Program-made: the position numbers and the translations under genes
DNA from: Cladopsammia gracilis
Lineage: Eukaryota; Cnidaria; Anthozoa; Scleractinia; Dendrophylliidae
Assembly: GCA_022457155.1 (NCBI GenBank)
Contig: JAJGOT010000456.1
Coordinates: 312,501 to 376,500 of the forward strand
Direction of reading: 5' to 3'
Length of the DNA: 64,000 bases
The notes under the pieces: model-generated
The model's database searches: none
What the model saw: only the letters and a program-made list of their open reading frames with translations
What the model was told of the DNA's origin: nothing
In this document: positions 21,569 through 33,512 of the stretch, one piece after another
How positions within the stretch are numbered: the first letter of the stretch is position 1
Layout: the number at the start of each line of letters is the position of its first letter

Positions 21569-22467
21569 GTAAAGAGGCGGGGGCTTTGAAGCCCAGGGAA
21601 ATTGTGGGGTAAAATAACTACTCATTAGTAAGCTTTATATAGAACATACTAATGAATTCCTTTGTTTTCCTTTGTTTAAAAGCCTCATTGGTATGCTCTA
21701 TATGGAGCATACTAATAAGAAAATAGAGCATACTAATGAGTATATAGAGCATACTAATGAGTATATAGAGCATACTAATGAATTACAGGCTGCTAATTTA
21801 AACAAAAACAACTTGCAGTTTACGTTATAATAATGACAATTTTATTTGAAGTTTTCGCTTTACGTAACTTAAGGAAGAGATTAATCACCAAAATAACAAA
21901 ACCAAATTCGACTTAACAATTTTTAGGAAAAATTAACCGAAAGACTGGTCTCTCCGTGCTTTGGAATTCTGTCTCTTTCTCTTTGTTCAATTTCGTTCAA
22001 ACGTGCACTTTTATCGAATTCATCCCCCAAGCACTCGGATATGTCTACGCTCAAAAGCAAGTAACTCTTGAGTGGCAAGGACGGCCTCAAGTTCCTCGAG
22101 CTCTGTATACTGGCTCATAGCCGGAGCAAATGAGCCATCATAACAACGAAGAATAAACAAAGCTACAAAGAAGGAAAAGCATTGTTATTCGTAAAATTCT
22201 ATACCAACATTACGGCGACGTCCCTGATTCCCAAGTGTGAATGACACTATTAAAATACGCTCATAAATACAATCTGCATAAAATATGGTGTCTTCGCGGA
22301 TATGACCATTTTCTAAGACGGTTAGACAATGAACGCTCGTGTCCTATGGGATATAGCGCCTCTCGCATTAGATAGAAGTGCCACTCGGGCTACGCCCTCG
22401 TGGCCTTCTATCTATGCTCGAGGCACTATATCCCATAGAACACTCGCGTTCATTGTCTAACCCTTAC
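21569..22467. repeat. ~1-kb unit copy 2 with unoccupied integration site
   Basis: Direct repeat of 13709-14661 plus 21529-21568. At 22421-22434 it reads across the retrotransposon target without insertion. Its ATTAGTATGCTC palindrome cluster has an extra two copies compared with copy 1. No coding content. Confidence 0.85.
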
Positions 22468-22469
22468 TT

Positions 22470-22536
22470 AGAAAATGGTCACACCCACTCAGCCAATCAG
22501 TGCCTAGTATTTGCGTGCTCTATATCCCATAAACTG
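22470..22536. repeat. Third copy of the 80-bp repeat
   Basis: Truncated relative to the copies at 13551-13708. Immediately after it, similarity to duplication arm 1 resumes at the CACAAGTAAC block. Confidence 0.75.
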
Positions 22537-22734
22537 ATCACACAAGTAACAGGAAAGGTTAAATTTTAATATTTAACTCATGTCTATGTTGAAAAATTTA
22601 TTTCAAGTCTGCAGATCGGTTTTCATTTTCCATCAAAGTACTCCAAACGCGAAACATCAGTACATCGTGTTCATAACGTCCTCGATCTTTTTCGGCGGTC
22701 GAGTATTGCATTTGAAACGGGTAAAGGCCGCACT

Positions 22735-25700
22735 GGTCACTGGTGGCACTCGTTCATTTCTGGTCACTGGTGGCACTCGTTCATTACTGGTCACTGGTCA
22801 CTGGTGGCACTCGTTCATTACTGGTCACTGGTCACTGGTGGCACTCGTTCATTACTGCTCACTGGTCACTGGTGGCACTCGCTCATTACTGGTCACTGAT
22901 CACTGGTGGCACTCGTTCATTACTGGTCACTGATCACTGGTGGAACTCGTTCATTACTGGTCACTGGTGGCACTCGTTCATTACTGGTCACTGGTCATTG
23001 GTGGCACTCGTTCATTACTGGTCACTGGGCACTGGTCACTGGTGGCACTCGTTCATTACTGGTCACTGGTCACTGGTGACACTCGTTCATTACTGGTCAC
23101 TGGTGGCACTCGTTCATTACTGGTACTGGTGGCACTTGTTCATTACTCGTCACTGGTCACTGGTGGAACTCGTTCATTACTGGTCACTGGTGGCACTCGT
23201 TCATTACTGATCACTGGTCACAGGTGGAACTCGTTCATTGCTGGTCACTGGTGGCACTCGTTCATTACTCGTCACTGGTCACTGGTGGAACTCGTTCATT
23301 ACTGGTCACTGGTCACTGGTGGCACTCGTTCATTACTGGTCACTGGTGGAACTCGTTCATTACTGGTCATTGGTGGCACTCGTTCATTACTCGTCACTGG
23401 TCACTGGTGGCACTCGTTCATTACTGGTCACTGGTCACTGGTGGCACTCGTTCATTACTCGTCTCTGGTCACTGGTGGAACTCGTTCATTACTGGTCACT
23501 GGTCACTGGTGGCACTCGTTCATTACTGGTCACTGGTCACTGGTGGCACTCGTTCATTACTGGTCACTGGTCACTGGTGGCACTCGTTCATTACTCGTCT
23601 CTGATCACTGGTGGAACTCGTTCATTACTGGTCACTGGTGGCACTCGTTCATTACTCGTCACTGGTCACTGGTGGCACTCGTTCATTACTGGTCACTGGT
23701 CACTGGTGGCACTCGTTCATTACTCGTCTCTGGTCACTGGTGGAACTCGTTCATTACTGGTCACTGGTCACTGGTGGCACTCGTTCATTACTGGTCACTG
23801 GTCACTGGTGGCACTCGTTCATTACTGGTCACTGGTGGCACTCGTTCATTACTCGTCTCTGGTCACTGTTGGAACTCGTTCATTACTGGTCACTGGTGGC
23901 ACTAGTTCATTACTGGCCACTGGTCACTGGTGGAACTCGTTCATTACTGGTCACTGGTGGCACTCGTTCATTACTCGTCACTGGTCACTGGTGGCACTCG
24001 TTCATTACTGGTCACTGGTGGCACTCATTCATTACTCGTCACTGGTCACTGGTGGAACTCGTTCATTACTGGTCACTGGTCACTGGTGGCACTCGTTCAT
24101 TACTGGTCACTGGTCACTGGTGGCACTCGTTCATTACTGGTCACTGGTGGAACTCGTTCATTACTGGTACTGGTGGCACTCGTTCATTACTCGTCATTGG
24201 TCACTGGTGGAACTCGTTCATTACTGGTCACTGGTGGCACTCGTTCATTACTGGTCACTGGTCACTGGTGGAACTCGTTCATTACTGGTCACTGGTGGCA
24301 CTCGTTCATTGCTGGTCACTGGTAACTGGTGGCACTCGTTCATTACTGGTCACTGGTCACTGGTGGAACTCGTTCATTACTCGTCTCTGGTCACTGGTGG
24401 AACTTGTTCATTACTGGTCACAGCTCACTGGTGGCACTCGTTCATTACTGGTCACTGGTCACTGGTGGCACTCGTTCATTACTGGTCACTGGTGGAACTC
24501 GTTCATTACTGGTCATTGGTGACACTCGTTCATTACTCGTCACTGGTCACTGGTGGCACTCGTTCATTACTGGTTACTGGTCACTGGTGGCACTCGTTCA
24601 TTACTGGTCACTGGTCATTGATGGCACTCGTTCATTACTGGTCACTGGTGGAACTCGTTCATTACTGGTACTGGTGGCACTCGTTCATTACTCGTCATTG
24701 GTCACTGGTGGAACTCGTTCATTACTGGTCACTGGTGGCACTCGTTCATTACTGGTCACTGGTCACTGGTGGAACTCGTTCATTACTGGTCACTGGTGGC
24801 ACTCGTTCATTGCTGGTCACTGGTAACTGGTGGCACTCGTTCATTACTGGTCACTGGTCACTGGTGGAACTCGTTCATTACTCGTCTCTGGTCACTGGTG
24901 GAACTTGTTCATTACTGGTCACAGCTCACTGGTGGCACTCGTTCATTACTGGTCACTGGTCACTGGTGGCACTCGTTCATTACTGGTCACTGGTCACTGG
25001 TGGCACTCGTTCATTACTCGTCTCTGGTCACTGGTGGAACTTGTTCATTACTGGTCACAGCTCACTGGTGGCACTCGTTCATTACTGGTCACTGGTCACT
25101 GGTGGCACTCGTTCATTACTGGTCACTGGTGGAACTCGTTCATTACTGGTCATTGGTGACACTCGTTCATTACTCGTCACTGGTCACTGGTGGCACTCGT
25201 TCATTACTGGTTACTGGTCACTGGTGGCACTCGTTCATTACTGGTCACTGGTCATTGATGGCACTCGTTCATTACTGGTCACTGGTGGAACTCGTTCATT
25301 ACTGGTCATTGGTGGCACTCGTTCATTACTCGTCACTGGTCACTGGTGACACTCGTTCATTACTGGTCACTGGTCACTGGTGGCACTCGTTCATTACTCG
25401 TCTCTGGTCACTGGTGGAACTCGTTCATTACTGGTCACTGGTGGCACTAGTTCATTACTGGCCACTGGTCACTGGTGGAACTCGTTCATTACTGGTCACT
25501 GGTGGCACTCGTTCATTACTGGTCACTGGTCACTGGTGGCACTCGTTCATTACTCGTCACTGGTCACTGGTGGAACTCGTTCATTACTGGTCACTGGTCA
25601 CTGGTGGCACTCGTTCATTACTGGTCACTGGTCACTGGTGGCACTCGTTCATTACTGGTCACTGGTGGAACTCGTTCATTACTGGTCACTGGTCACTGGT

Positions 25701-26785
25701 CACTGGTGGAACTCGTTCATTACTGGTCACTGGTGGCACTCGTTCATTACTCGTCACTGGTCACTGGTGGCACTCGTTCATTACTCGTCTCTGGTCACTG
25801 GTGGAACTTGTTCATTACTGGTCACAGCTCACTGGTGGCACTCGTTCATTACTGGTCACTGGTCACTGGTGGCACTCGTTCATTACTGGTCACTGGTGGA
25901 ACTCGTTCATTACTGGTCATTGGTGACACTCGTTTATTACTCGTCACTGGTCACTGGTGGAACTCGTTCATTACTCGTCTCTGGTCACTGGTGGCACTCG
26001 TTCATTACTCGTCACTGGTCACTGGTGGAACTCGTTCATTACTGGTTACTGGTCACTGGTGGCACTCGTTCATTACTGGTCACTGGTCACTGATGGAACT
26101 CGCTCATTGCTGGCCACTGGTGGCACTCGTTCATTACTGGTCACTGATCAATGGCGGCACTCGTTCATTACTGGTCACTGGTCACTGGTGGCACTCGTTC
26201 ATTACTGGTCACTGGTGGCACTCGTTCATTACTGGTCACTGGTGGCACTCGTTCATTACTGGTCACTGGTGGCACTCGTTTATTACTGGCCACTGGTCAC
26301 TGGTGGAACTCGTTCATTACTGGTCACTGGTGGCACTCGTTCATTACTCGTCACTGGTCACTGGTGGCACTCGTTCATTACTGGTCACTGGTCACTGGTG
26401 GCACTCGTTCATTACTGGTCACTGGTGTAACTCGTTCATTACTGGTACTGGTGGCACTCGTTCATTACTGGTCACTGGTGGCACTCGTTCATTACTGGTC
26501 ACTGGTCACTGGTGGCACTCGTTCATTACTGGTCACTGGTCACTGGTGGCACTCGTTCATTACTGGTCACTGGTCACTGGTGGCACTCGTTCATTACTGG
26601 TCACTGGTCACTGGTGGCACTCGTTCATTACTCGTCACTGGTCACTGGTGGCACTCGTTCATTACTGGTCACTGGTGGCACTCGTTCATTACTGGTCACT
26701 GGTCACTGGTGGCACTCGTTCATTACTGGTCACTGGTGGCACTCGTTCATTACTGGTCACTGGTCACTGGTGGCACTCGTTCATT
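22735..26785. repeat. 4-kb minisatellite built from a 20-bp core plus 1-3 copies of GGTCACT
   Basis: The core is GGTGGCACTCGTTCATTACT, and units of 27, 34 or 41 bp alternate. Because the plus-strand unit has no stop codon in any frame, very long forward frames (up to about 700 codons) arise here. They are low-complexity artefacts, not genes. Variants TGGAACTC, TCGTCTCTGG and CACAGCTCAC recur in blocks, for example a block near 24160-24530 repeated near 24650-25160, showing higher-order duplication. Arm 1 of the segmental duplication has a single core at about 7160. Confidence 0.95.
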
Positions 26786-26949
26786 ACGCTTCGCGTATTC
26801 ACGAGTTAAAAAGGAGGCTGGTTTTCCTGTGGTCAAAGACCATCTCTGTATATAAAATAACTGGACTTCCTACTCTGTGATTGATTGTATTTTTTTTAAT
26901 AGTGTCCCTCCTGGATTTATTCTGCTATGTGATTTTATTGACACTTTAA

Positions 26950-27616
26950 AGTGCCTATGAAATGAAATTTTCGACCCTTTTTATACTAAAAAATTGAAGT
27001 CCATGTTCCACTGATTCATCATTTTCCAATTTAAGTTATTGTCAAGCAACGAAAAGTATTTTTTGGACGTCCAAAGTTGGTCAAAAATGAACTTTTCGTG
27101 TCCTGGGGCCTGGAACTAATATAAAAAGAAACATAGGCCGGATTTGGGTTTCCAGACCTAGATCAGTATTAATACTTGAAGTGAAAAAAAAAACCGCAAA
27201 CTGATTCTTACGGCAGAAAAACAGAAGCAGAAGCAAATAACATGGTGACGTCATCAGTTGTGCAAAAACGCCAAACATTCGGTGTCACTTTCATACGCTT
27301 CAGTATCTCTCGTATCACTTGTTTAGCTATGTTTTTGCAGTTTTGCTCAGTTGGAAATGTCCTCCGACGATGAATTTTTACTACCATGTTGACTACGAAG
27401 GCCTATACAACTGTTGACGTCACAAGTCCTAATTTGCATATTTTGGCCGCGCGCTGGTTGTCCCATATTTTTGGCTCAAATAGGCCAACTTTGAGGTAAG
27501 AAAAAATAGATTGCGCTCTTGACCATAACTTAAATTAGAAAATTACGAATCAGTGGAACATGGACTTTAATTTTTTAGTATAAAAAGCGGGTCGAAAATT
27601 TCATTTCATATGCACT
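26950..27616. mobile_element. 667-bp TTAA MITE with ~110-bp inverted ends
   Basis: AGTGCCTATGAAATGAAATT is inverted at the right end and TTAA flanks both sides. The unoccupied site is visible in the paralogous arm at about 7722-7735 (TTGACACTTTTAATAAA). A 65-codon minus frame inside is not a gene. Confidence 0.85.
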
Positions 27617-27620
27617 TTAA

Positions 27621-28265
27621 TAAAGTTTATTTATGAGCTTTTTCAGTTAAACACAGATCAAGCACAAACACCTCGTTTACTTTGTCTAGTAAGGTGCTAT
27701 CATACAGTCTAAATAGTGAAATAAGACGCAAGACCCTGAAAACCATACCCTGTTCGGCGGCGCATACCCGTTTCAGGGGAGAACCATTGCTTTTTTGGTC
27801 ATACAGTGTACTCTATACGTAGATTGTACCGAAAAGGGTGTAACTGATAAAGCTGTCAAAACTATTGTAGTGCGACAAACTTAGTGCTGCAAGACAGCGA
27901 GGACATAACTAGCAAAAAAGTTTGCAAATTACCAACACCTAATTGGGCAGAAAGTGGAAGCGTAGATGCCGATTACAAATAGCTTGTAAATAGGACTTTT
28001 GTGCTGACGCTCGGTGCTTCGAGGTCTGGTGTCTCTTGAGAGAAAATTAACAAGGTGTATCAATGATTTCATCAAAGGCTCCTAAGAGCCAATCCGTGAA
28101 TAAGAAATGCTAACGCGTAACGCAATATTGCGGTAAGCTCATGTTTTCACAGACACGGTTCAAATTTTTTTTAAAAATTAAACTTAAGGATTTTTGACAA
28201 ATGCAAAAAGAAAAATACAGTACATCACTTTCAAATCGTTCAGTCCAAAGAAAAAAGAAAAAAAA
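27621..28265. other. No gene seen
   Basis: Non-coding. About 28073-28130 resembles 7220-7290, both lying upstream of a tRNA-like sequence. Confidence 0.5.
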
Positions 28266-28269
28266 GGGC

Positions 28270-28345
28270 CCGAGCGAGATTCGAATCTGGGCCTTTCGGC
28301 TATAAGTCCGCGCTTTATACCACTCGGCCACCATGACCACCCACT
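28270..28345 (-). tRNA. tRNA-like sequence, probable pseudogene
   Basis: On the minus strand GGTGGCCGAGTGGTATAAAG resembles the 5' half of a serine-type tRNA. GATTCGAATCTC is B-box-like, and a long T-run follows at once. The acceptor and T stems do not pair, so it is not called functional. Confidence 0.35.
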
Positions 28346-28431
28346 TAAAAAGAGATAAATTTTATTACTTGAAGGTAGATGAGCATCAACACGCGTGTCT
28401 CGATTGAAAATTCCTTTAGAATCGATTTTAA

Positions 28432-28745
28432 AGGGCTACTACGATCAAATTTTTGATTTTCATTTTTTTACATTTTCGTATACTATTAGACTTCCTTACT
28501 CATCTTGCCAAATGTCAATTCATTACGAACATCAGAAGTCCTTTAATTTTAACATTTAGTTCCGAGAATTTACGGCCGCCATTAAAAAACCTTGTTCCAA
28601 GGTTTGGTTGCGAATGGGAGAAAGTGACGTAAAAGACTCAAACATACCTCACGGGTTGAAATTATAATAACAATCAGCATAGAAAATTGCACGAAGAACA
28701 ACTCCAAAGTTTTTGTTGCTTTTCGCGTGATTTTCAATACTTATT
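28432..28745. mobile_element. Truncated arm of the 3056-3609 MITE family
   Basis: TTAA precedes the end. Similarity to the left arm of the 3-kb copy extends through the GACTCAAACATACCTCACGG block and the central sequence, then stops before the second arm. Confidence 0.7.
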
Positions 28746-29980
28746 CAGCGTTTCTTGATTAAAAAACAGTATAACACACAGTAAGGTAACTATTTTACAC
28801 GAGGGCATTTGATATAACAACTTGATATGTGCAAAACACTTTCGAAATACATTGTAACTGAATAACGATCTGGAATATTCGCTATTGTGTCATATTGTAG
28901 TCTCGCTTTTAGAAGGAGACACAACAAGCGTTAATAAACGATGCACTAAATATCTCATCTAAAATAAGGTGATTCAAAGTACAAAAACATACCTATAAGG
29001 TACAAAATTACGAAACGTTTAAAGTGGACTGTCAGGCTTGTTCATACAAAATTGATACTTTTTAAAACTGATTCTTTACGTTTCCAGCCAGCGCGAATTA
29101 ATTAGACAAAGAAACCCTTTAAACAAAGGATCAGTGCATTTCGCACTTAAGTGAAGTTAATAGTTTGTCCAGGTACGGGCCGAAAATAAATGCGCCTCGG
29201 TCCTCGTAACTGCAATCCGACCTCGAAATTAACGAATCCGTCACGTATTTGCAACGTTCAATGCAGAATTGGCTTGGATTATTTGTAGTAGTTGTTATGT
29301 TAGTATTTTAAATATTTTTTGCCGATTAATGGAAAGATTTGCGCAATCATATCATAATACACTCCCTCAAATACACAATGTACATAAACGGGAACATACA
29401 AGAAGGCTCAACAGCCAACGAGAGCGCACGAACACAAAATCGGTGGGTCAAAAAAGTCTTGCAATACAGGTGATTACGTGTTCTCTCTAGGAGCAGAAGC
29501 CTTCTTCAAAGAAAAGTTCCTATTTGCCAGCCACATATTAGACTTGGTGACTACCTGCAACTTAATAACAAAAGACGTATTTGTTGGTGGGGATGGGTGT
29601 AATAACATGTAAAAATCATAAACGTATTTTAAAAAATACATTTATCATCTGCTTCCATAACAAAGACGACTTATACGGTCATCCCCAACTCGGGACGCTA
29701 TATTTCAAAGCATACTCGCGTTCATTGTCCCACGCTTACTTAGCGACGGTCTTTTGGGCTGTTTCTACGGTACATTTCTAAAGAGAATGGACCGATGTTT
29801 TAAACGAGAACTAAAACTTAGTCAACGTCTTGCCATTGTTTACTCCCTCTTTGAAAAGAGAATAACCGTTTTGTCAACATTTTGACCACAGGCGAAAATT
29901 ATTATTATGAGATGTTTATTAACAATTAAAATAACTATTTACAATACATTAAAATTCTAATTACGATAAAATATGTACAT
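28746..29980. other. No gene seen
   Basis: Short frames at 29269-29490 and 29581-29781 lack recognisable content. About 29700-29755 resembles the end of the ~1-kb unit at 22428-22470 (ACTCGCGTTCATTGTC). Confidence 0.5.
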
Positions 29981-29984
29981 TTGA

Positions 29985-30312
29985 AAAAGCTATTATTATT
30001 GTTATTATTATTTATTATTATTTTTATTATTATTATTATTGTTATTATTATTATTATACTGTTACGATATTTATACGGATTGTAATTATGAATATTTTTA
30101 GCATTCTAGTAGATTAATAATTGTTAATAATTTTTTTATTATTTATTATTATTATTATTATTATTATACTGTTACGATATTTATACGGATTGTAATTATG
30201 AATATTTTTAGCATTCTAGTAGATTAATAATTGTAAACGTAAAATTGTTTGAGAATTTGTTAATAAAGATTTTTTTTAAAAAATTATTATTATTTTTATT
30301 ATTATTATTAGT
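29985..30312. repeat. TTA microsatellite with a duplicated retroelement-like tail
   Basis: Runs of (TTA)n surround two copies of a ~68-bp block starting ACTGTTACGATATTTATACG (30058 and 30168). The second is followed by TTAATAAAGATT. A third relative at about 46225-46320 also sits beside (TAA)n, consistent with the 3' end of a non-LTR element that adds simple repeats. Confidence 0.6.
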
Positions 30313-30328
30313 AATAGTAATTGGACAG

Positions 30329-30427
30329 AGTGGAGTATAATTAAGGGAGTAATTGGGAGAGTAATTTCAAATGGCGCGGGGACGTTTTGAAATTACGACA
30401 ACGATTACTCCTAAATTATACGACACG
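30329..30427. repeat. Imperfect inverted repeat
   Basis: Arms containing GTAATTTCAAA and its inverse, with outer GTATAATTAAGG and CTAAATTATAC, form a ~40-bp stem around a GC-rich loop. Probably a small MITE remnant. Confidence 0.5.
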
Positions 30428-30754
30428 AAATTCAAATACTAATTAATAGCATTTACAACAAAATTCGAGATTTAAACGTCTATGTGGACCTTTTTGCACT
30501 CACAAGGTGAAGGATATTTTGTGTTTAAGTGCACCCGATTGACGCGCGCGCAACATAGGTGTCCAATTATAGCAATCCAGTCACAAAAAGTTGTAATTGG
30601 ATAGCTGTGATTGGACACCCAGGTGACTGCGCCAATTGCCTAAAAAATAGGCGCGCAGATGACCAATCGCAATCGAGAATTTTGTTATTGCCACAATTAT
30701 TATTATTTCTATTATTACTAAACACTACTCTCCGTATTTATACACCAGGTAGCA

Positions 30755-33510
30755 TTAAACAATTTCTACTAACCTTAACTTATGGAAATCAAATGTCACG
30801 TTATCTCCAATCAGCATAAATGGCGCCCATTGTCGCACTTTAGAAAAGCCGTTATCTCTCATCCACTTCATGGCCTGGTGAAGAGATTCACTGGCACTTT
30901 CCCCTCGAACAAGGTGCTCGTAAAAACTAATCATAAAATGCTTTGTTGCAAGGTCTTCGATGGCCCACAGGGCCACCAACACTGAGCGTGCACCGGATCC
31001 TAAGAACGCGCGGGCGATTCCAACAACTCCCTCGGCTCTTATATGCCCACGTGCACTGTGACAACAACTAAGAACTACCAGTTTGGCTCGCAGTCGAACT
31101 TGTGAAATGTCTGTCATTGTCAACAAGTAGTCTTCTTCTTCTGGGAACCTGCTATCAGTAGGTCTTTGAGGGGAAAGAACAATTTCCCCTCTTTCGGCAT
31201 TACCATGAGCGGCGAAATGTATCAGACTCACTGAATGAATCCTTTGAAGAACCTCCTGCTTGGTTGCTTGCGTTCCTAGCAAAGGCTGAACTCCAAGCAG
31301 TCCTCCAATCATCTCTGCTTCCTCTCTTGCACAAAGCAATGGTATTGGTCTCTCACAGCGTCCCTTGTAAAGCACATCACCAACAGCAGGATCTCCCACT
31401 ATCAGTGCACCAGTCTGACTGTGATAGTCTACTGGACTGTCCTGTATGAGCTTGAGAGTCGTCAAAGAAGGAACAATGCGGATCCTGAAATTCTCTGATA
31501 AAAGCTTTCCACTTTCATCCTCTAACGCTGCGAATGGAACTTTGAAAAAAGAACGATCAGGGACAATAATGATTTCGGCTTCATCAAGTGAGTCTGCCAC
31601 AGGAGCGATGATCATTTTGAAACACTCAGCAAGAGTAGGGTCGGGTTGCTGGTTCTCGTCTTCCTCTTCTTCCACCAGGCGAAAAGCTTCGACGGTATCT
31701 TCCTGAGATGATTTACACGTTGGTTGGGTAACATTTGAAGACAACCACGATCGATCTTCGCATTGCCATCGAGGTGGAAAATGAAACTTTCTCCAGATTT
31801 CGTTTCCGAAAACTTCCTCTACCTGCATATCCCTTCCCTTGTTAACAAAACAGTCATTAACGTTTCTTTGCCGAAAAAGTATAGGTTTGTCCGCTTTAAC
31901 AATCCACAAATATATAGCATCTTCCTGATATGAAATGTATAGGCAAGAACAGTTACTTTCTTTATCCATGATCCTTTCAATACCAACCCATGTCAGTGGA
32001 TTGACTGATATTTCTTTTTCCAAAGAGTACTGAGTTGACATTAAGTCTGCCAGGGCTCTGGCTCGTCCAAGCTCTACAGTGTAGAGAGCTTCATTAGGCT
32101 TCCCAGTTGACAAGAACAATTCAATTAGAAACCAGTAGCAATTAACATGCTTGTCAAACAACGATATCTTGAATTGGTCATTATCTCTCAGGAAACAGCG
32201 GATATCCTCACTTTTATGAATGCTGTTAAAGAGATGGAATTTCGCTTCATGTATGTTTCCTTGCCGCATCCCTACAAATCCAAGGTTAGCGAGGTTTGTT
32301 ACCTCAGCTCTAATGTTTCCAATTTCTTTAAAGATCGCAAGTGCTTTTTCGACATGTTCTTCAGCCTTGGCATATTCACCGAGATACAGAAACACTGCTG
32401 CTAGATGTGCATAACACACGGCTTCTCCATCTATGTCGCCAATTTCCTTTGTGATCGCAAGTGCTTTTTCAAGATTTTCTTTAGCCTTGGCAGATTCACC
32501 GAGAAACAGAAACACTGCTCCTAGGCCTGCACAACACGAGGCTTCTCCATTTATGTCGCCAATTTCTTTTCTGATCGCAAGTGCTTTTTCGTGATGTTCT
32601 TTAGCCTTGGAATATTTACCAAGAGACAGAAACACTGTTGCTAGGTTTGCATAACACGAGGCTTCCTCATTTCTGTCGCCAATTTCTTTTAACATTGCAA
32701 GTGCTTTTTCGAGATGTTCTTTAGCCTTGGCATATTCACCGAGAGACTCAAACACCATTCCTAGGTTTTCATAATACAAGGCTTCCCCATATATGTCGCC
32801 AATTTCTATGCTGATCCCAAATGCTTTTTCAAAATGTTCTTTAGCCTCGGCATATTCACCGAAATACTTAAACACCTTTCCTAGGTTTATATAACACTTA
32901 GCTTCCCCATTTCTGTTGCCAATTTCTTTTAAGATCGCAAGCGCTTTTTCGAGATGTTCTTTAGCCTTGGCATATTCACCGAGAAACTGAAACACCACTC
33001 CTAGGTTTAAACAACACGTGGCTTCTCCATTTATATTGCCATTTTCTTTTCTCATCGCAAGTGCTTTTTCGAGATGTTCTTTAGCCTTGGCATATTCACC
33101 GAGAGACGCAAACCCCGTTCCTAGCATTTCATAACACAAGGCTTCCCCATTTCTACAGCCAATTTCTTTTAAGATCGCAAGTGCTTTTTCGAGATGTTCT
33201 TTAGCCTTGGCATATTCACTGAGAGACTGAAACACCAATCCTAGGTTTGCATAACACGTGGCTTCTCCATTTATGTCGCCAATTTCTTTTCTGATCGCAA
33301 GTACTTTTTCGAGATGTTCTTTAGCCTTGGCATATTCACAGAGAGACTGAAACACCATTCCTAGGGTTGCATAACACGAGGCTTCCCCATTTCTGTTGTC
33401 AATCTCTTTAAAGATCGCAAGCGCTTTTTCGAGATGTTCTTTAGCCTTGGCATATTCACTGAGAGACTTAAACACCAATCCTAGCTTTGCATAACATGAG
33501 GCTTCTCCAT
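30755..33510 (-). CDS. C-terminal segment of the TPR-CHAT gene: ten TPR units and CHAT domain
   Basis: Ten canonical and one diverged TPR unit are followed by a linker and a CHAT (caspase HetF-associated with TPRs) domain, a clan CD peptidase fold. The presumed catalytic His is in LIHFAAHG and the Cys in [12 protein letters not shown]. Downstream [17 protein letters not shown] and [10 protein letters not shown] match the conserved end of animal CHAT proteins. Both dyad residues are present, so the domain itself is not visibly damaged. Likely a cytosolic protease or scaffold; substrates are unknown. Confidence 0.85.
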
Positions 33511-33512
33511 TT

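Larger units (their letters stand above)
11465..27640. repeat. Segmental duplication, arm 2 (interrupted and expanded)
   Basis: This arm matches 4560-7745 in order but is about five times longer. Extra material includes a MITE at 11900-12014, the ~9-kb block 13549-22536 that contains the DIRS-like element, the ~4-kb minisatellite at 22735-26785 and a TTAA MITE at 26950-27616. The equivalent of about 7200-7590 is missing here between two GCGTATTCACG repeats, which could be a repeat-mediated deletion. Confidence 0.75.

Noticed and set aside
13709..22467. LTR retrotransposon flanked by ~1-kb direct repeats
   Set aside because: The inserted element has its own A/B split repeats and a tyrosine recombinase, not an integrase. 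The ~1-kb repeats continue through the insertion site and include an empty target, so they are host or satellite DNA.
22940..26880. Forward reading frames of 120-700 codons
   Set aside because: They are made only of a repeating 20-bp core with GGTCACT spacers. All three forward frames are open at once, and no start, splice or codon signal fits a gene.
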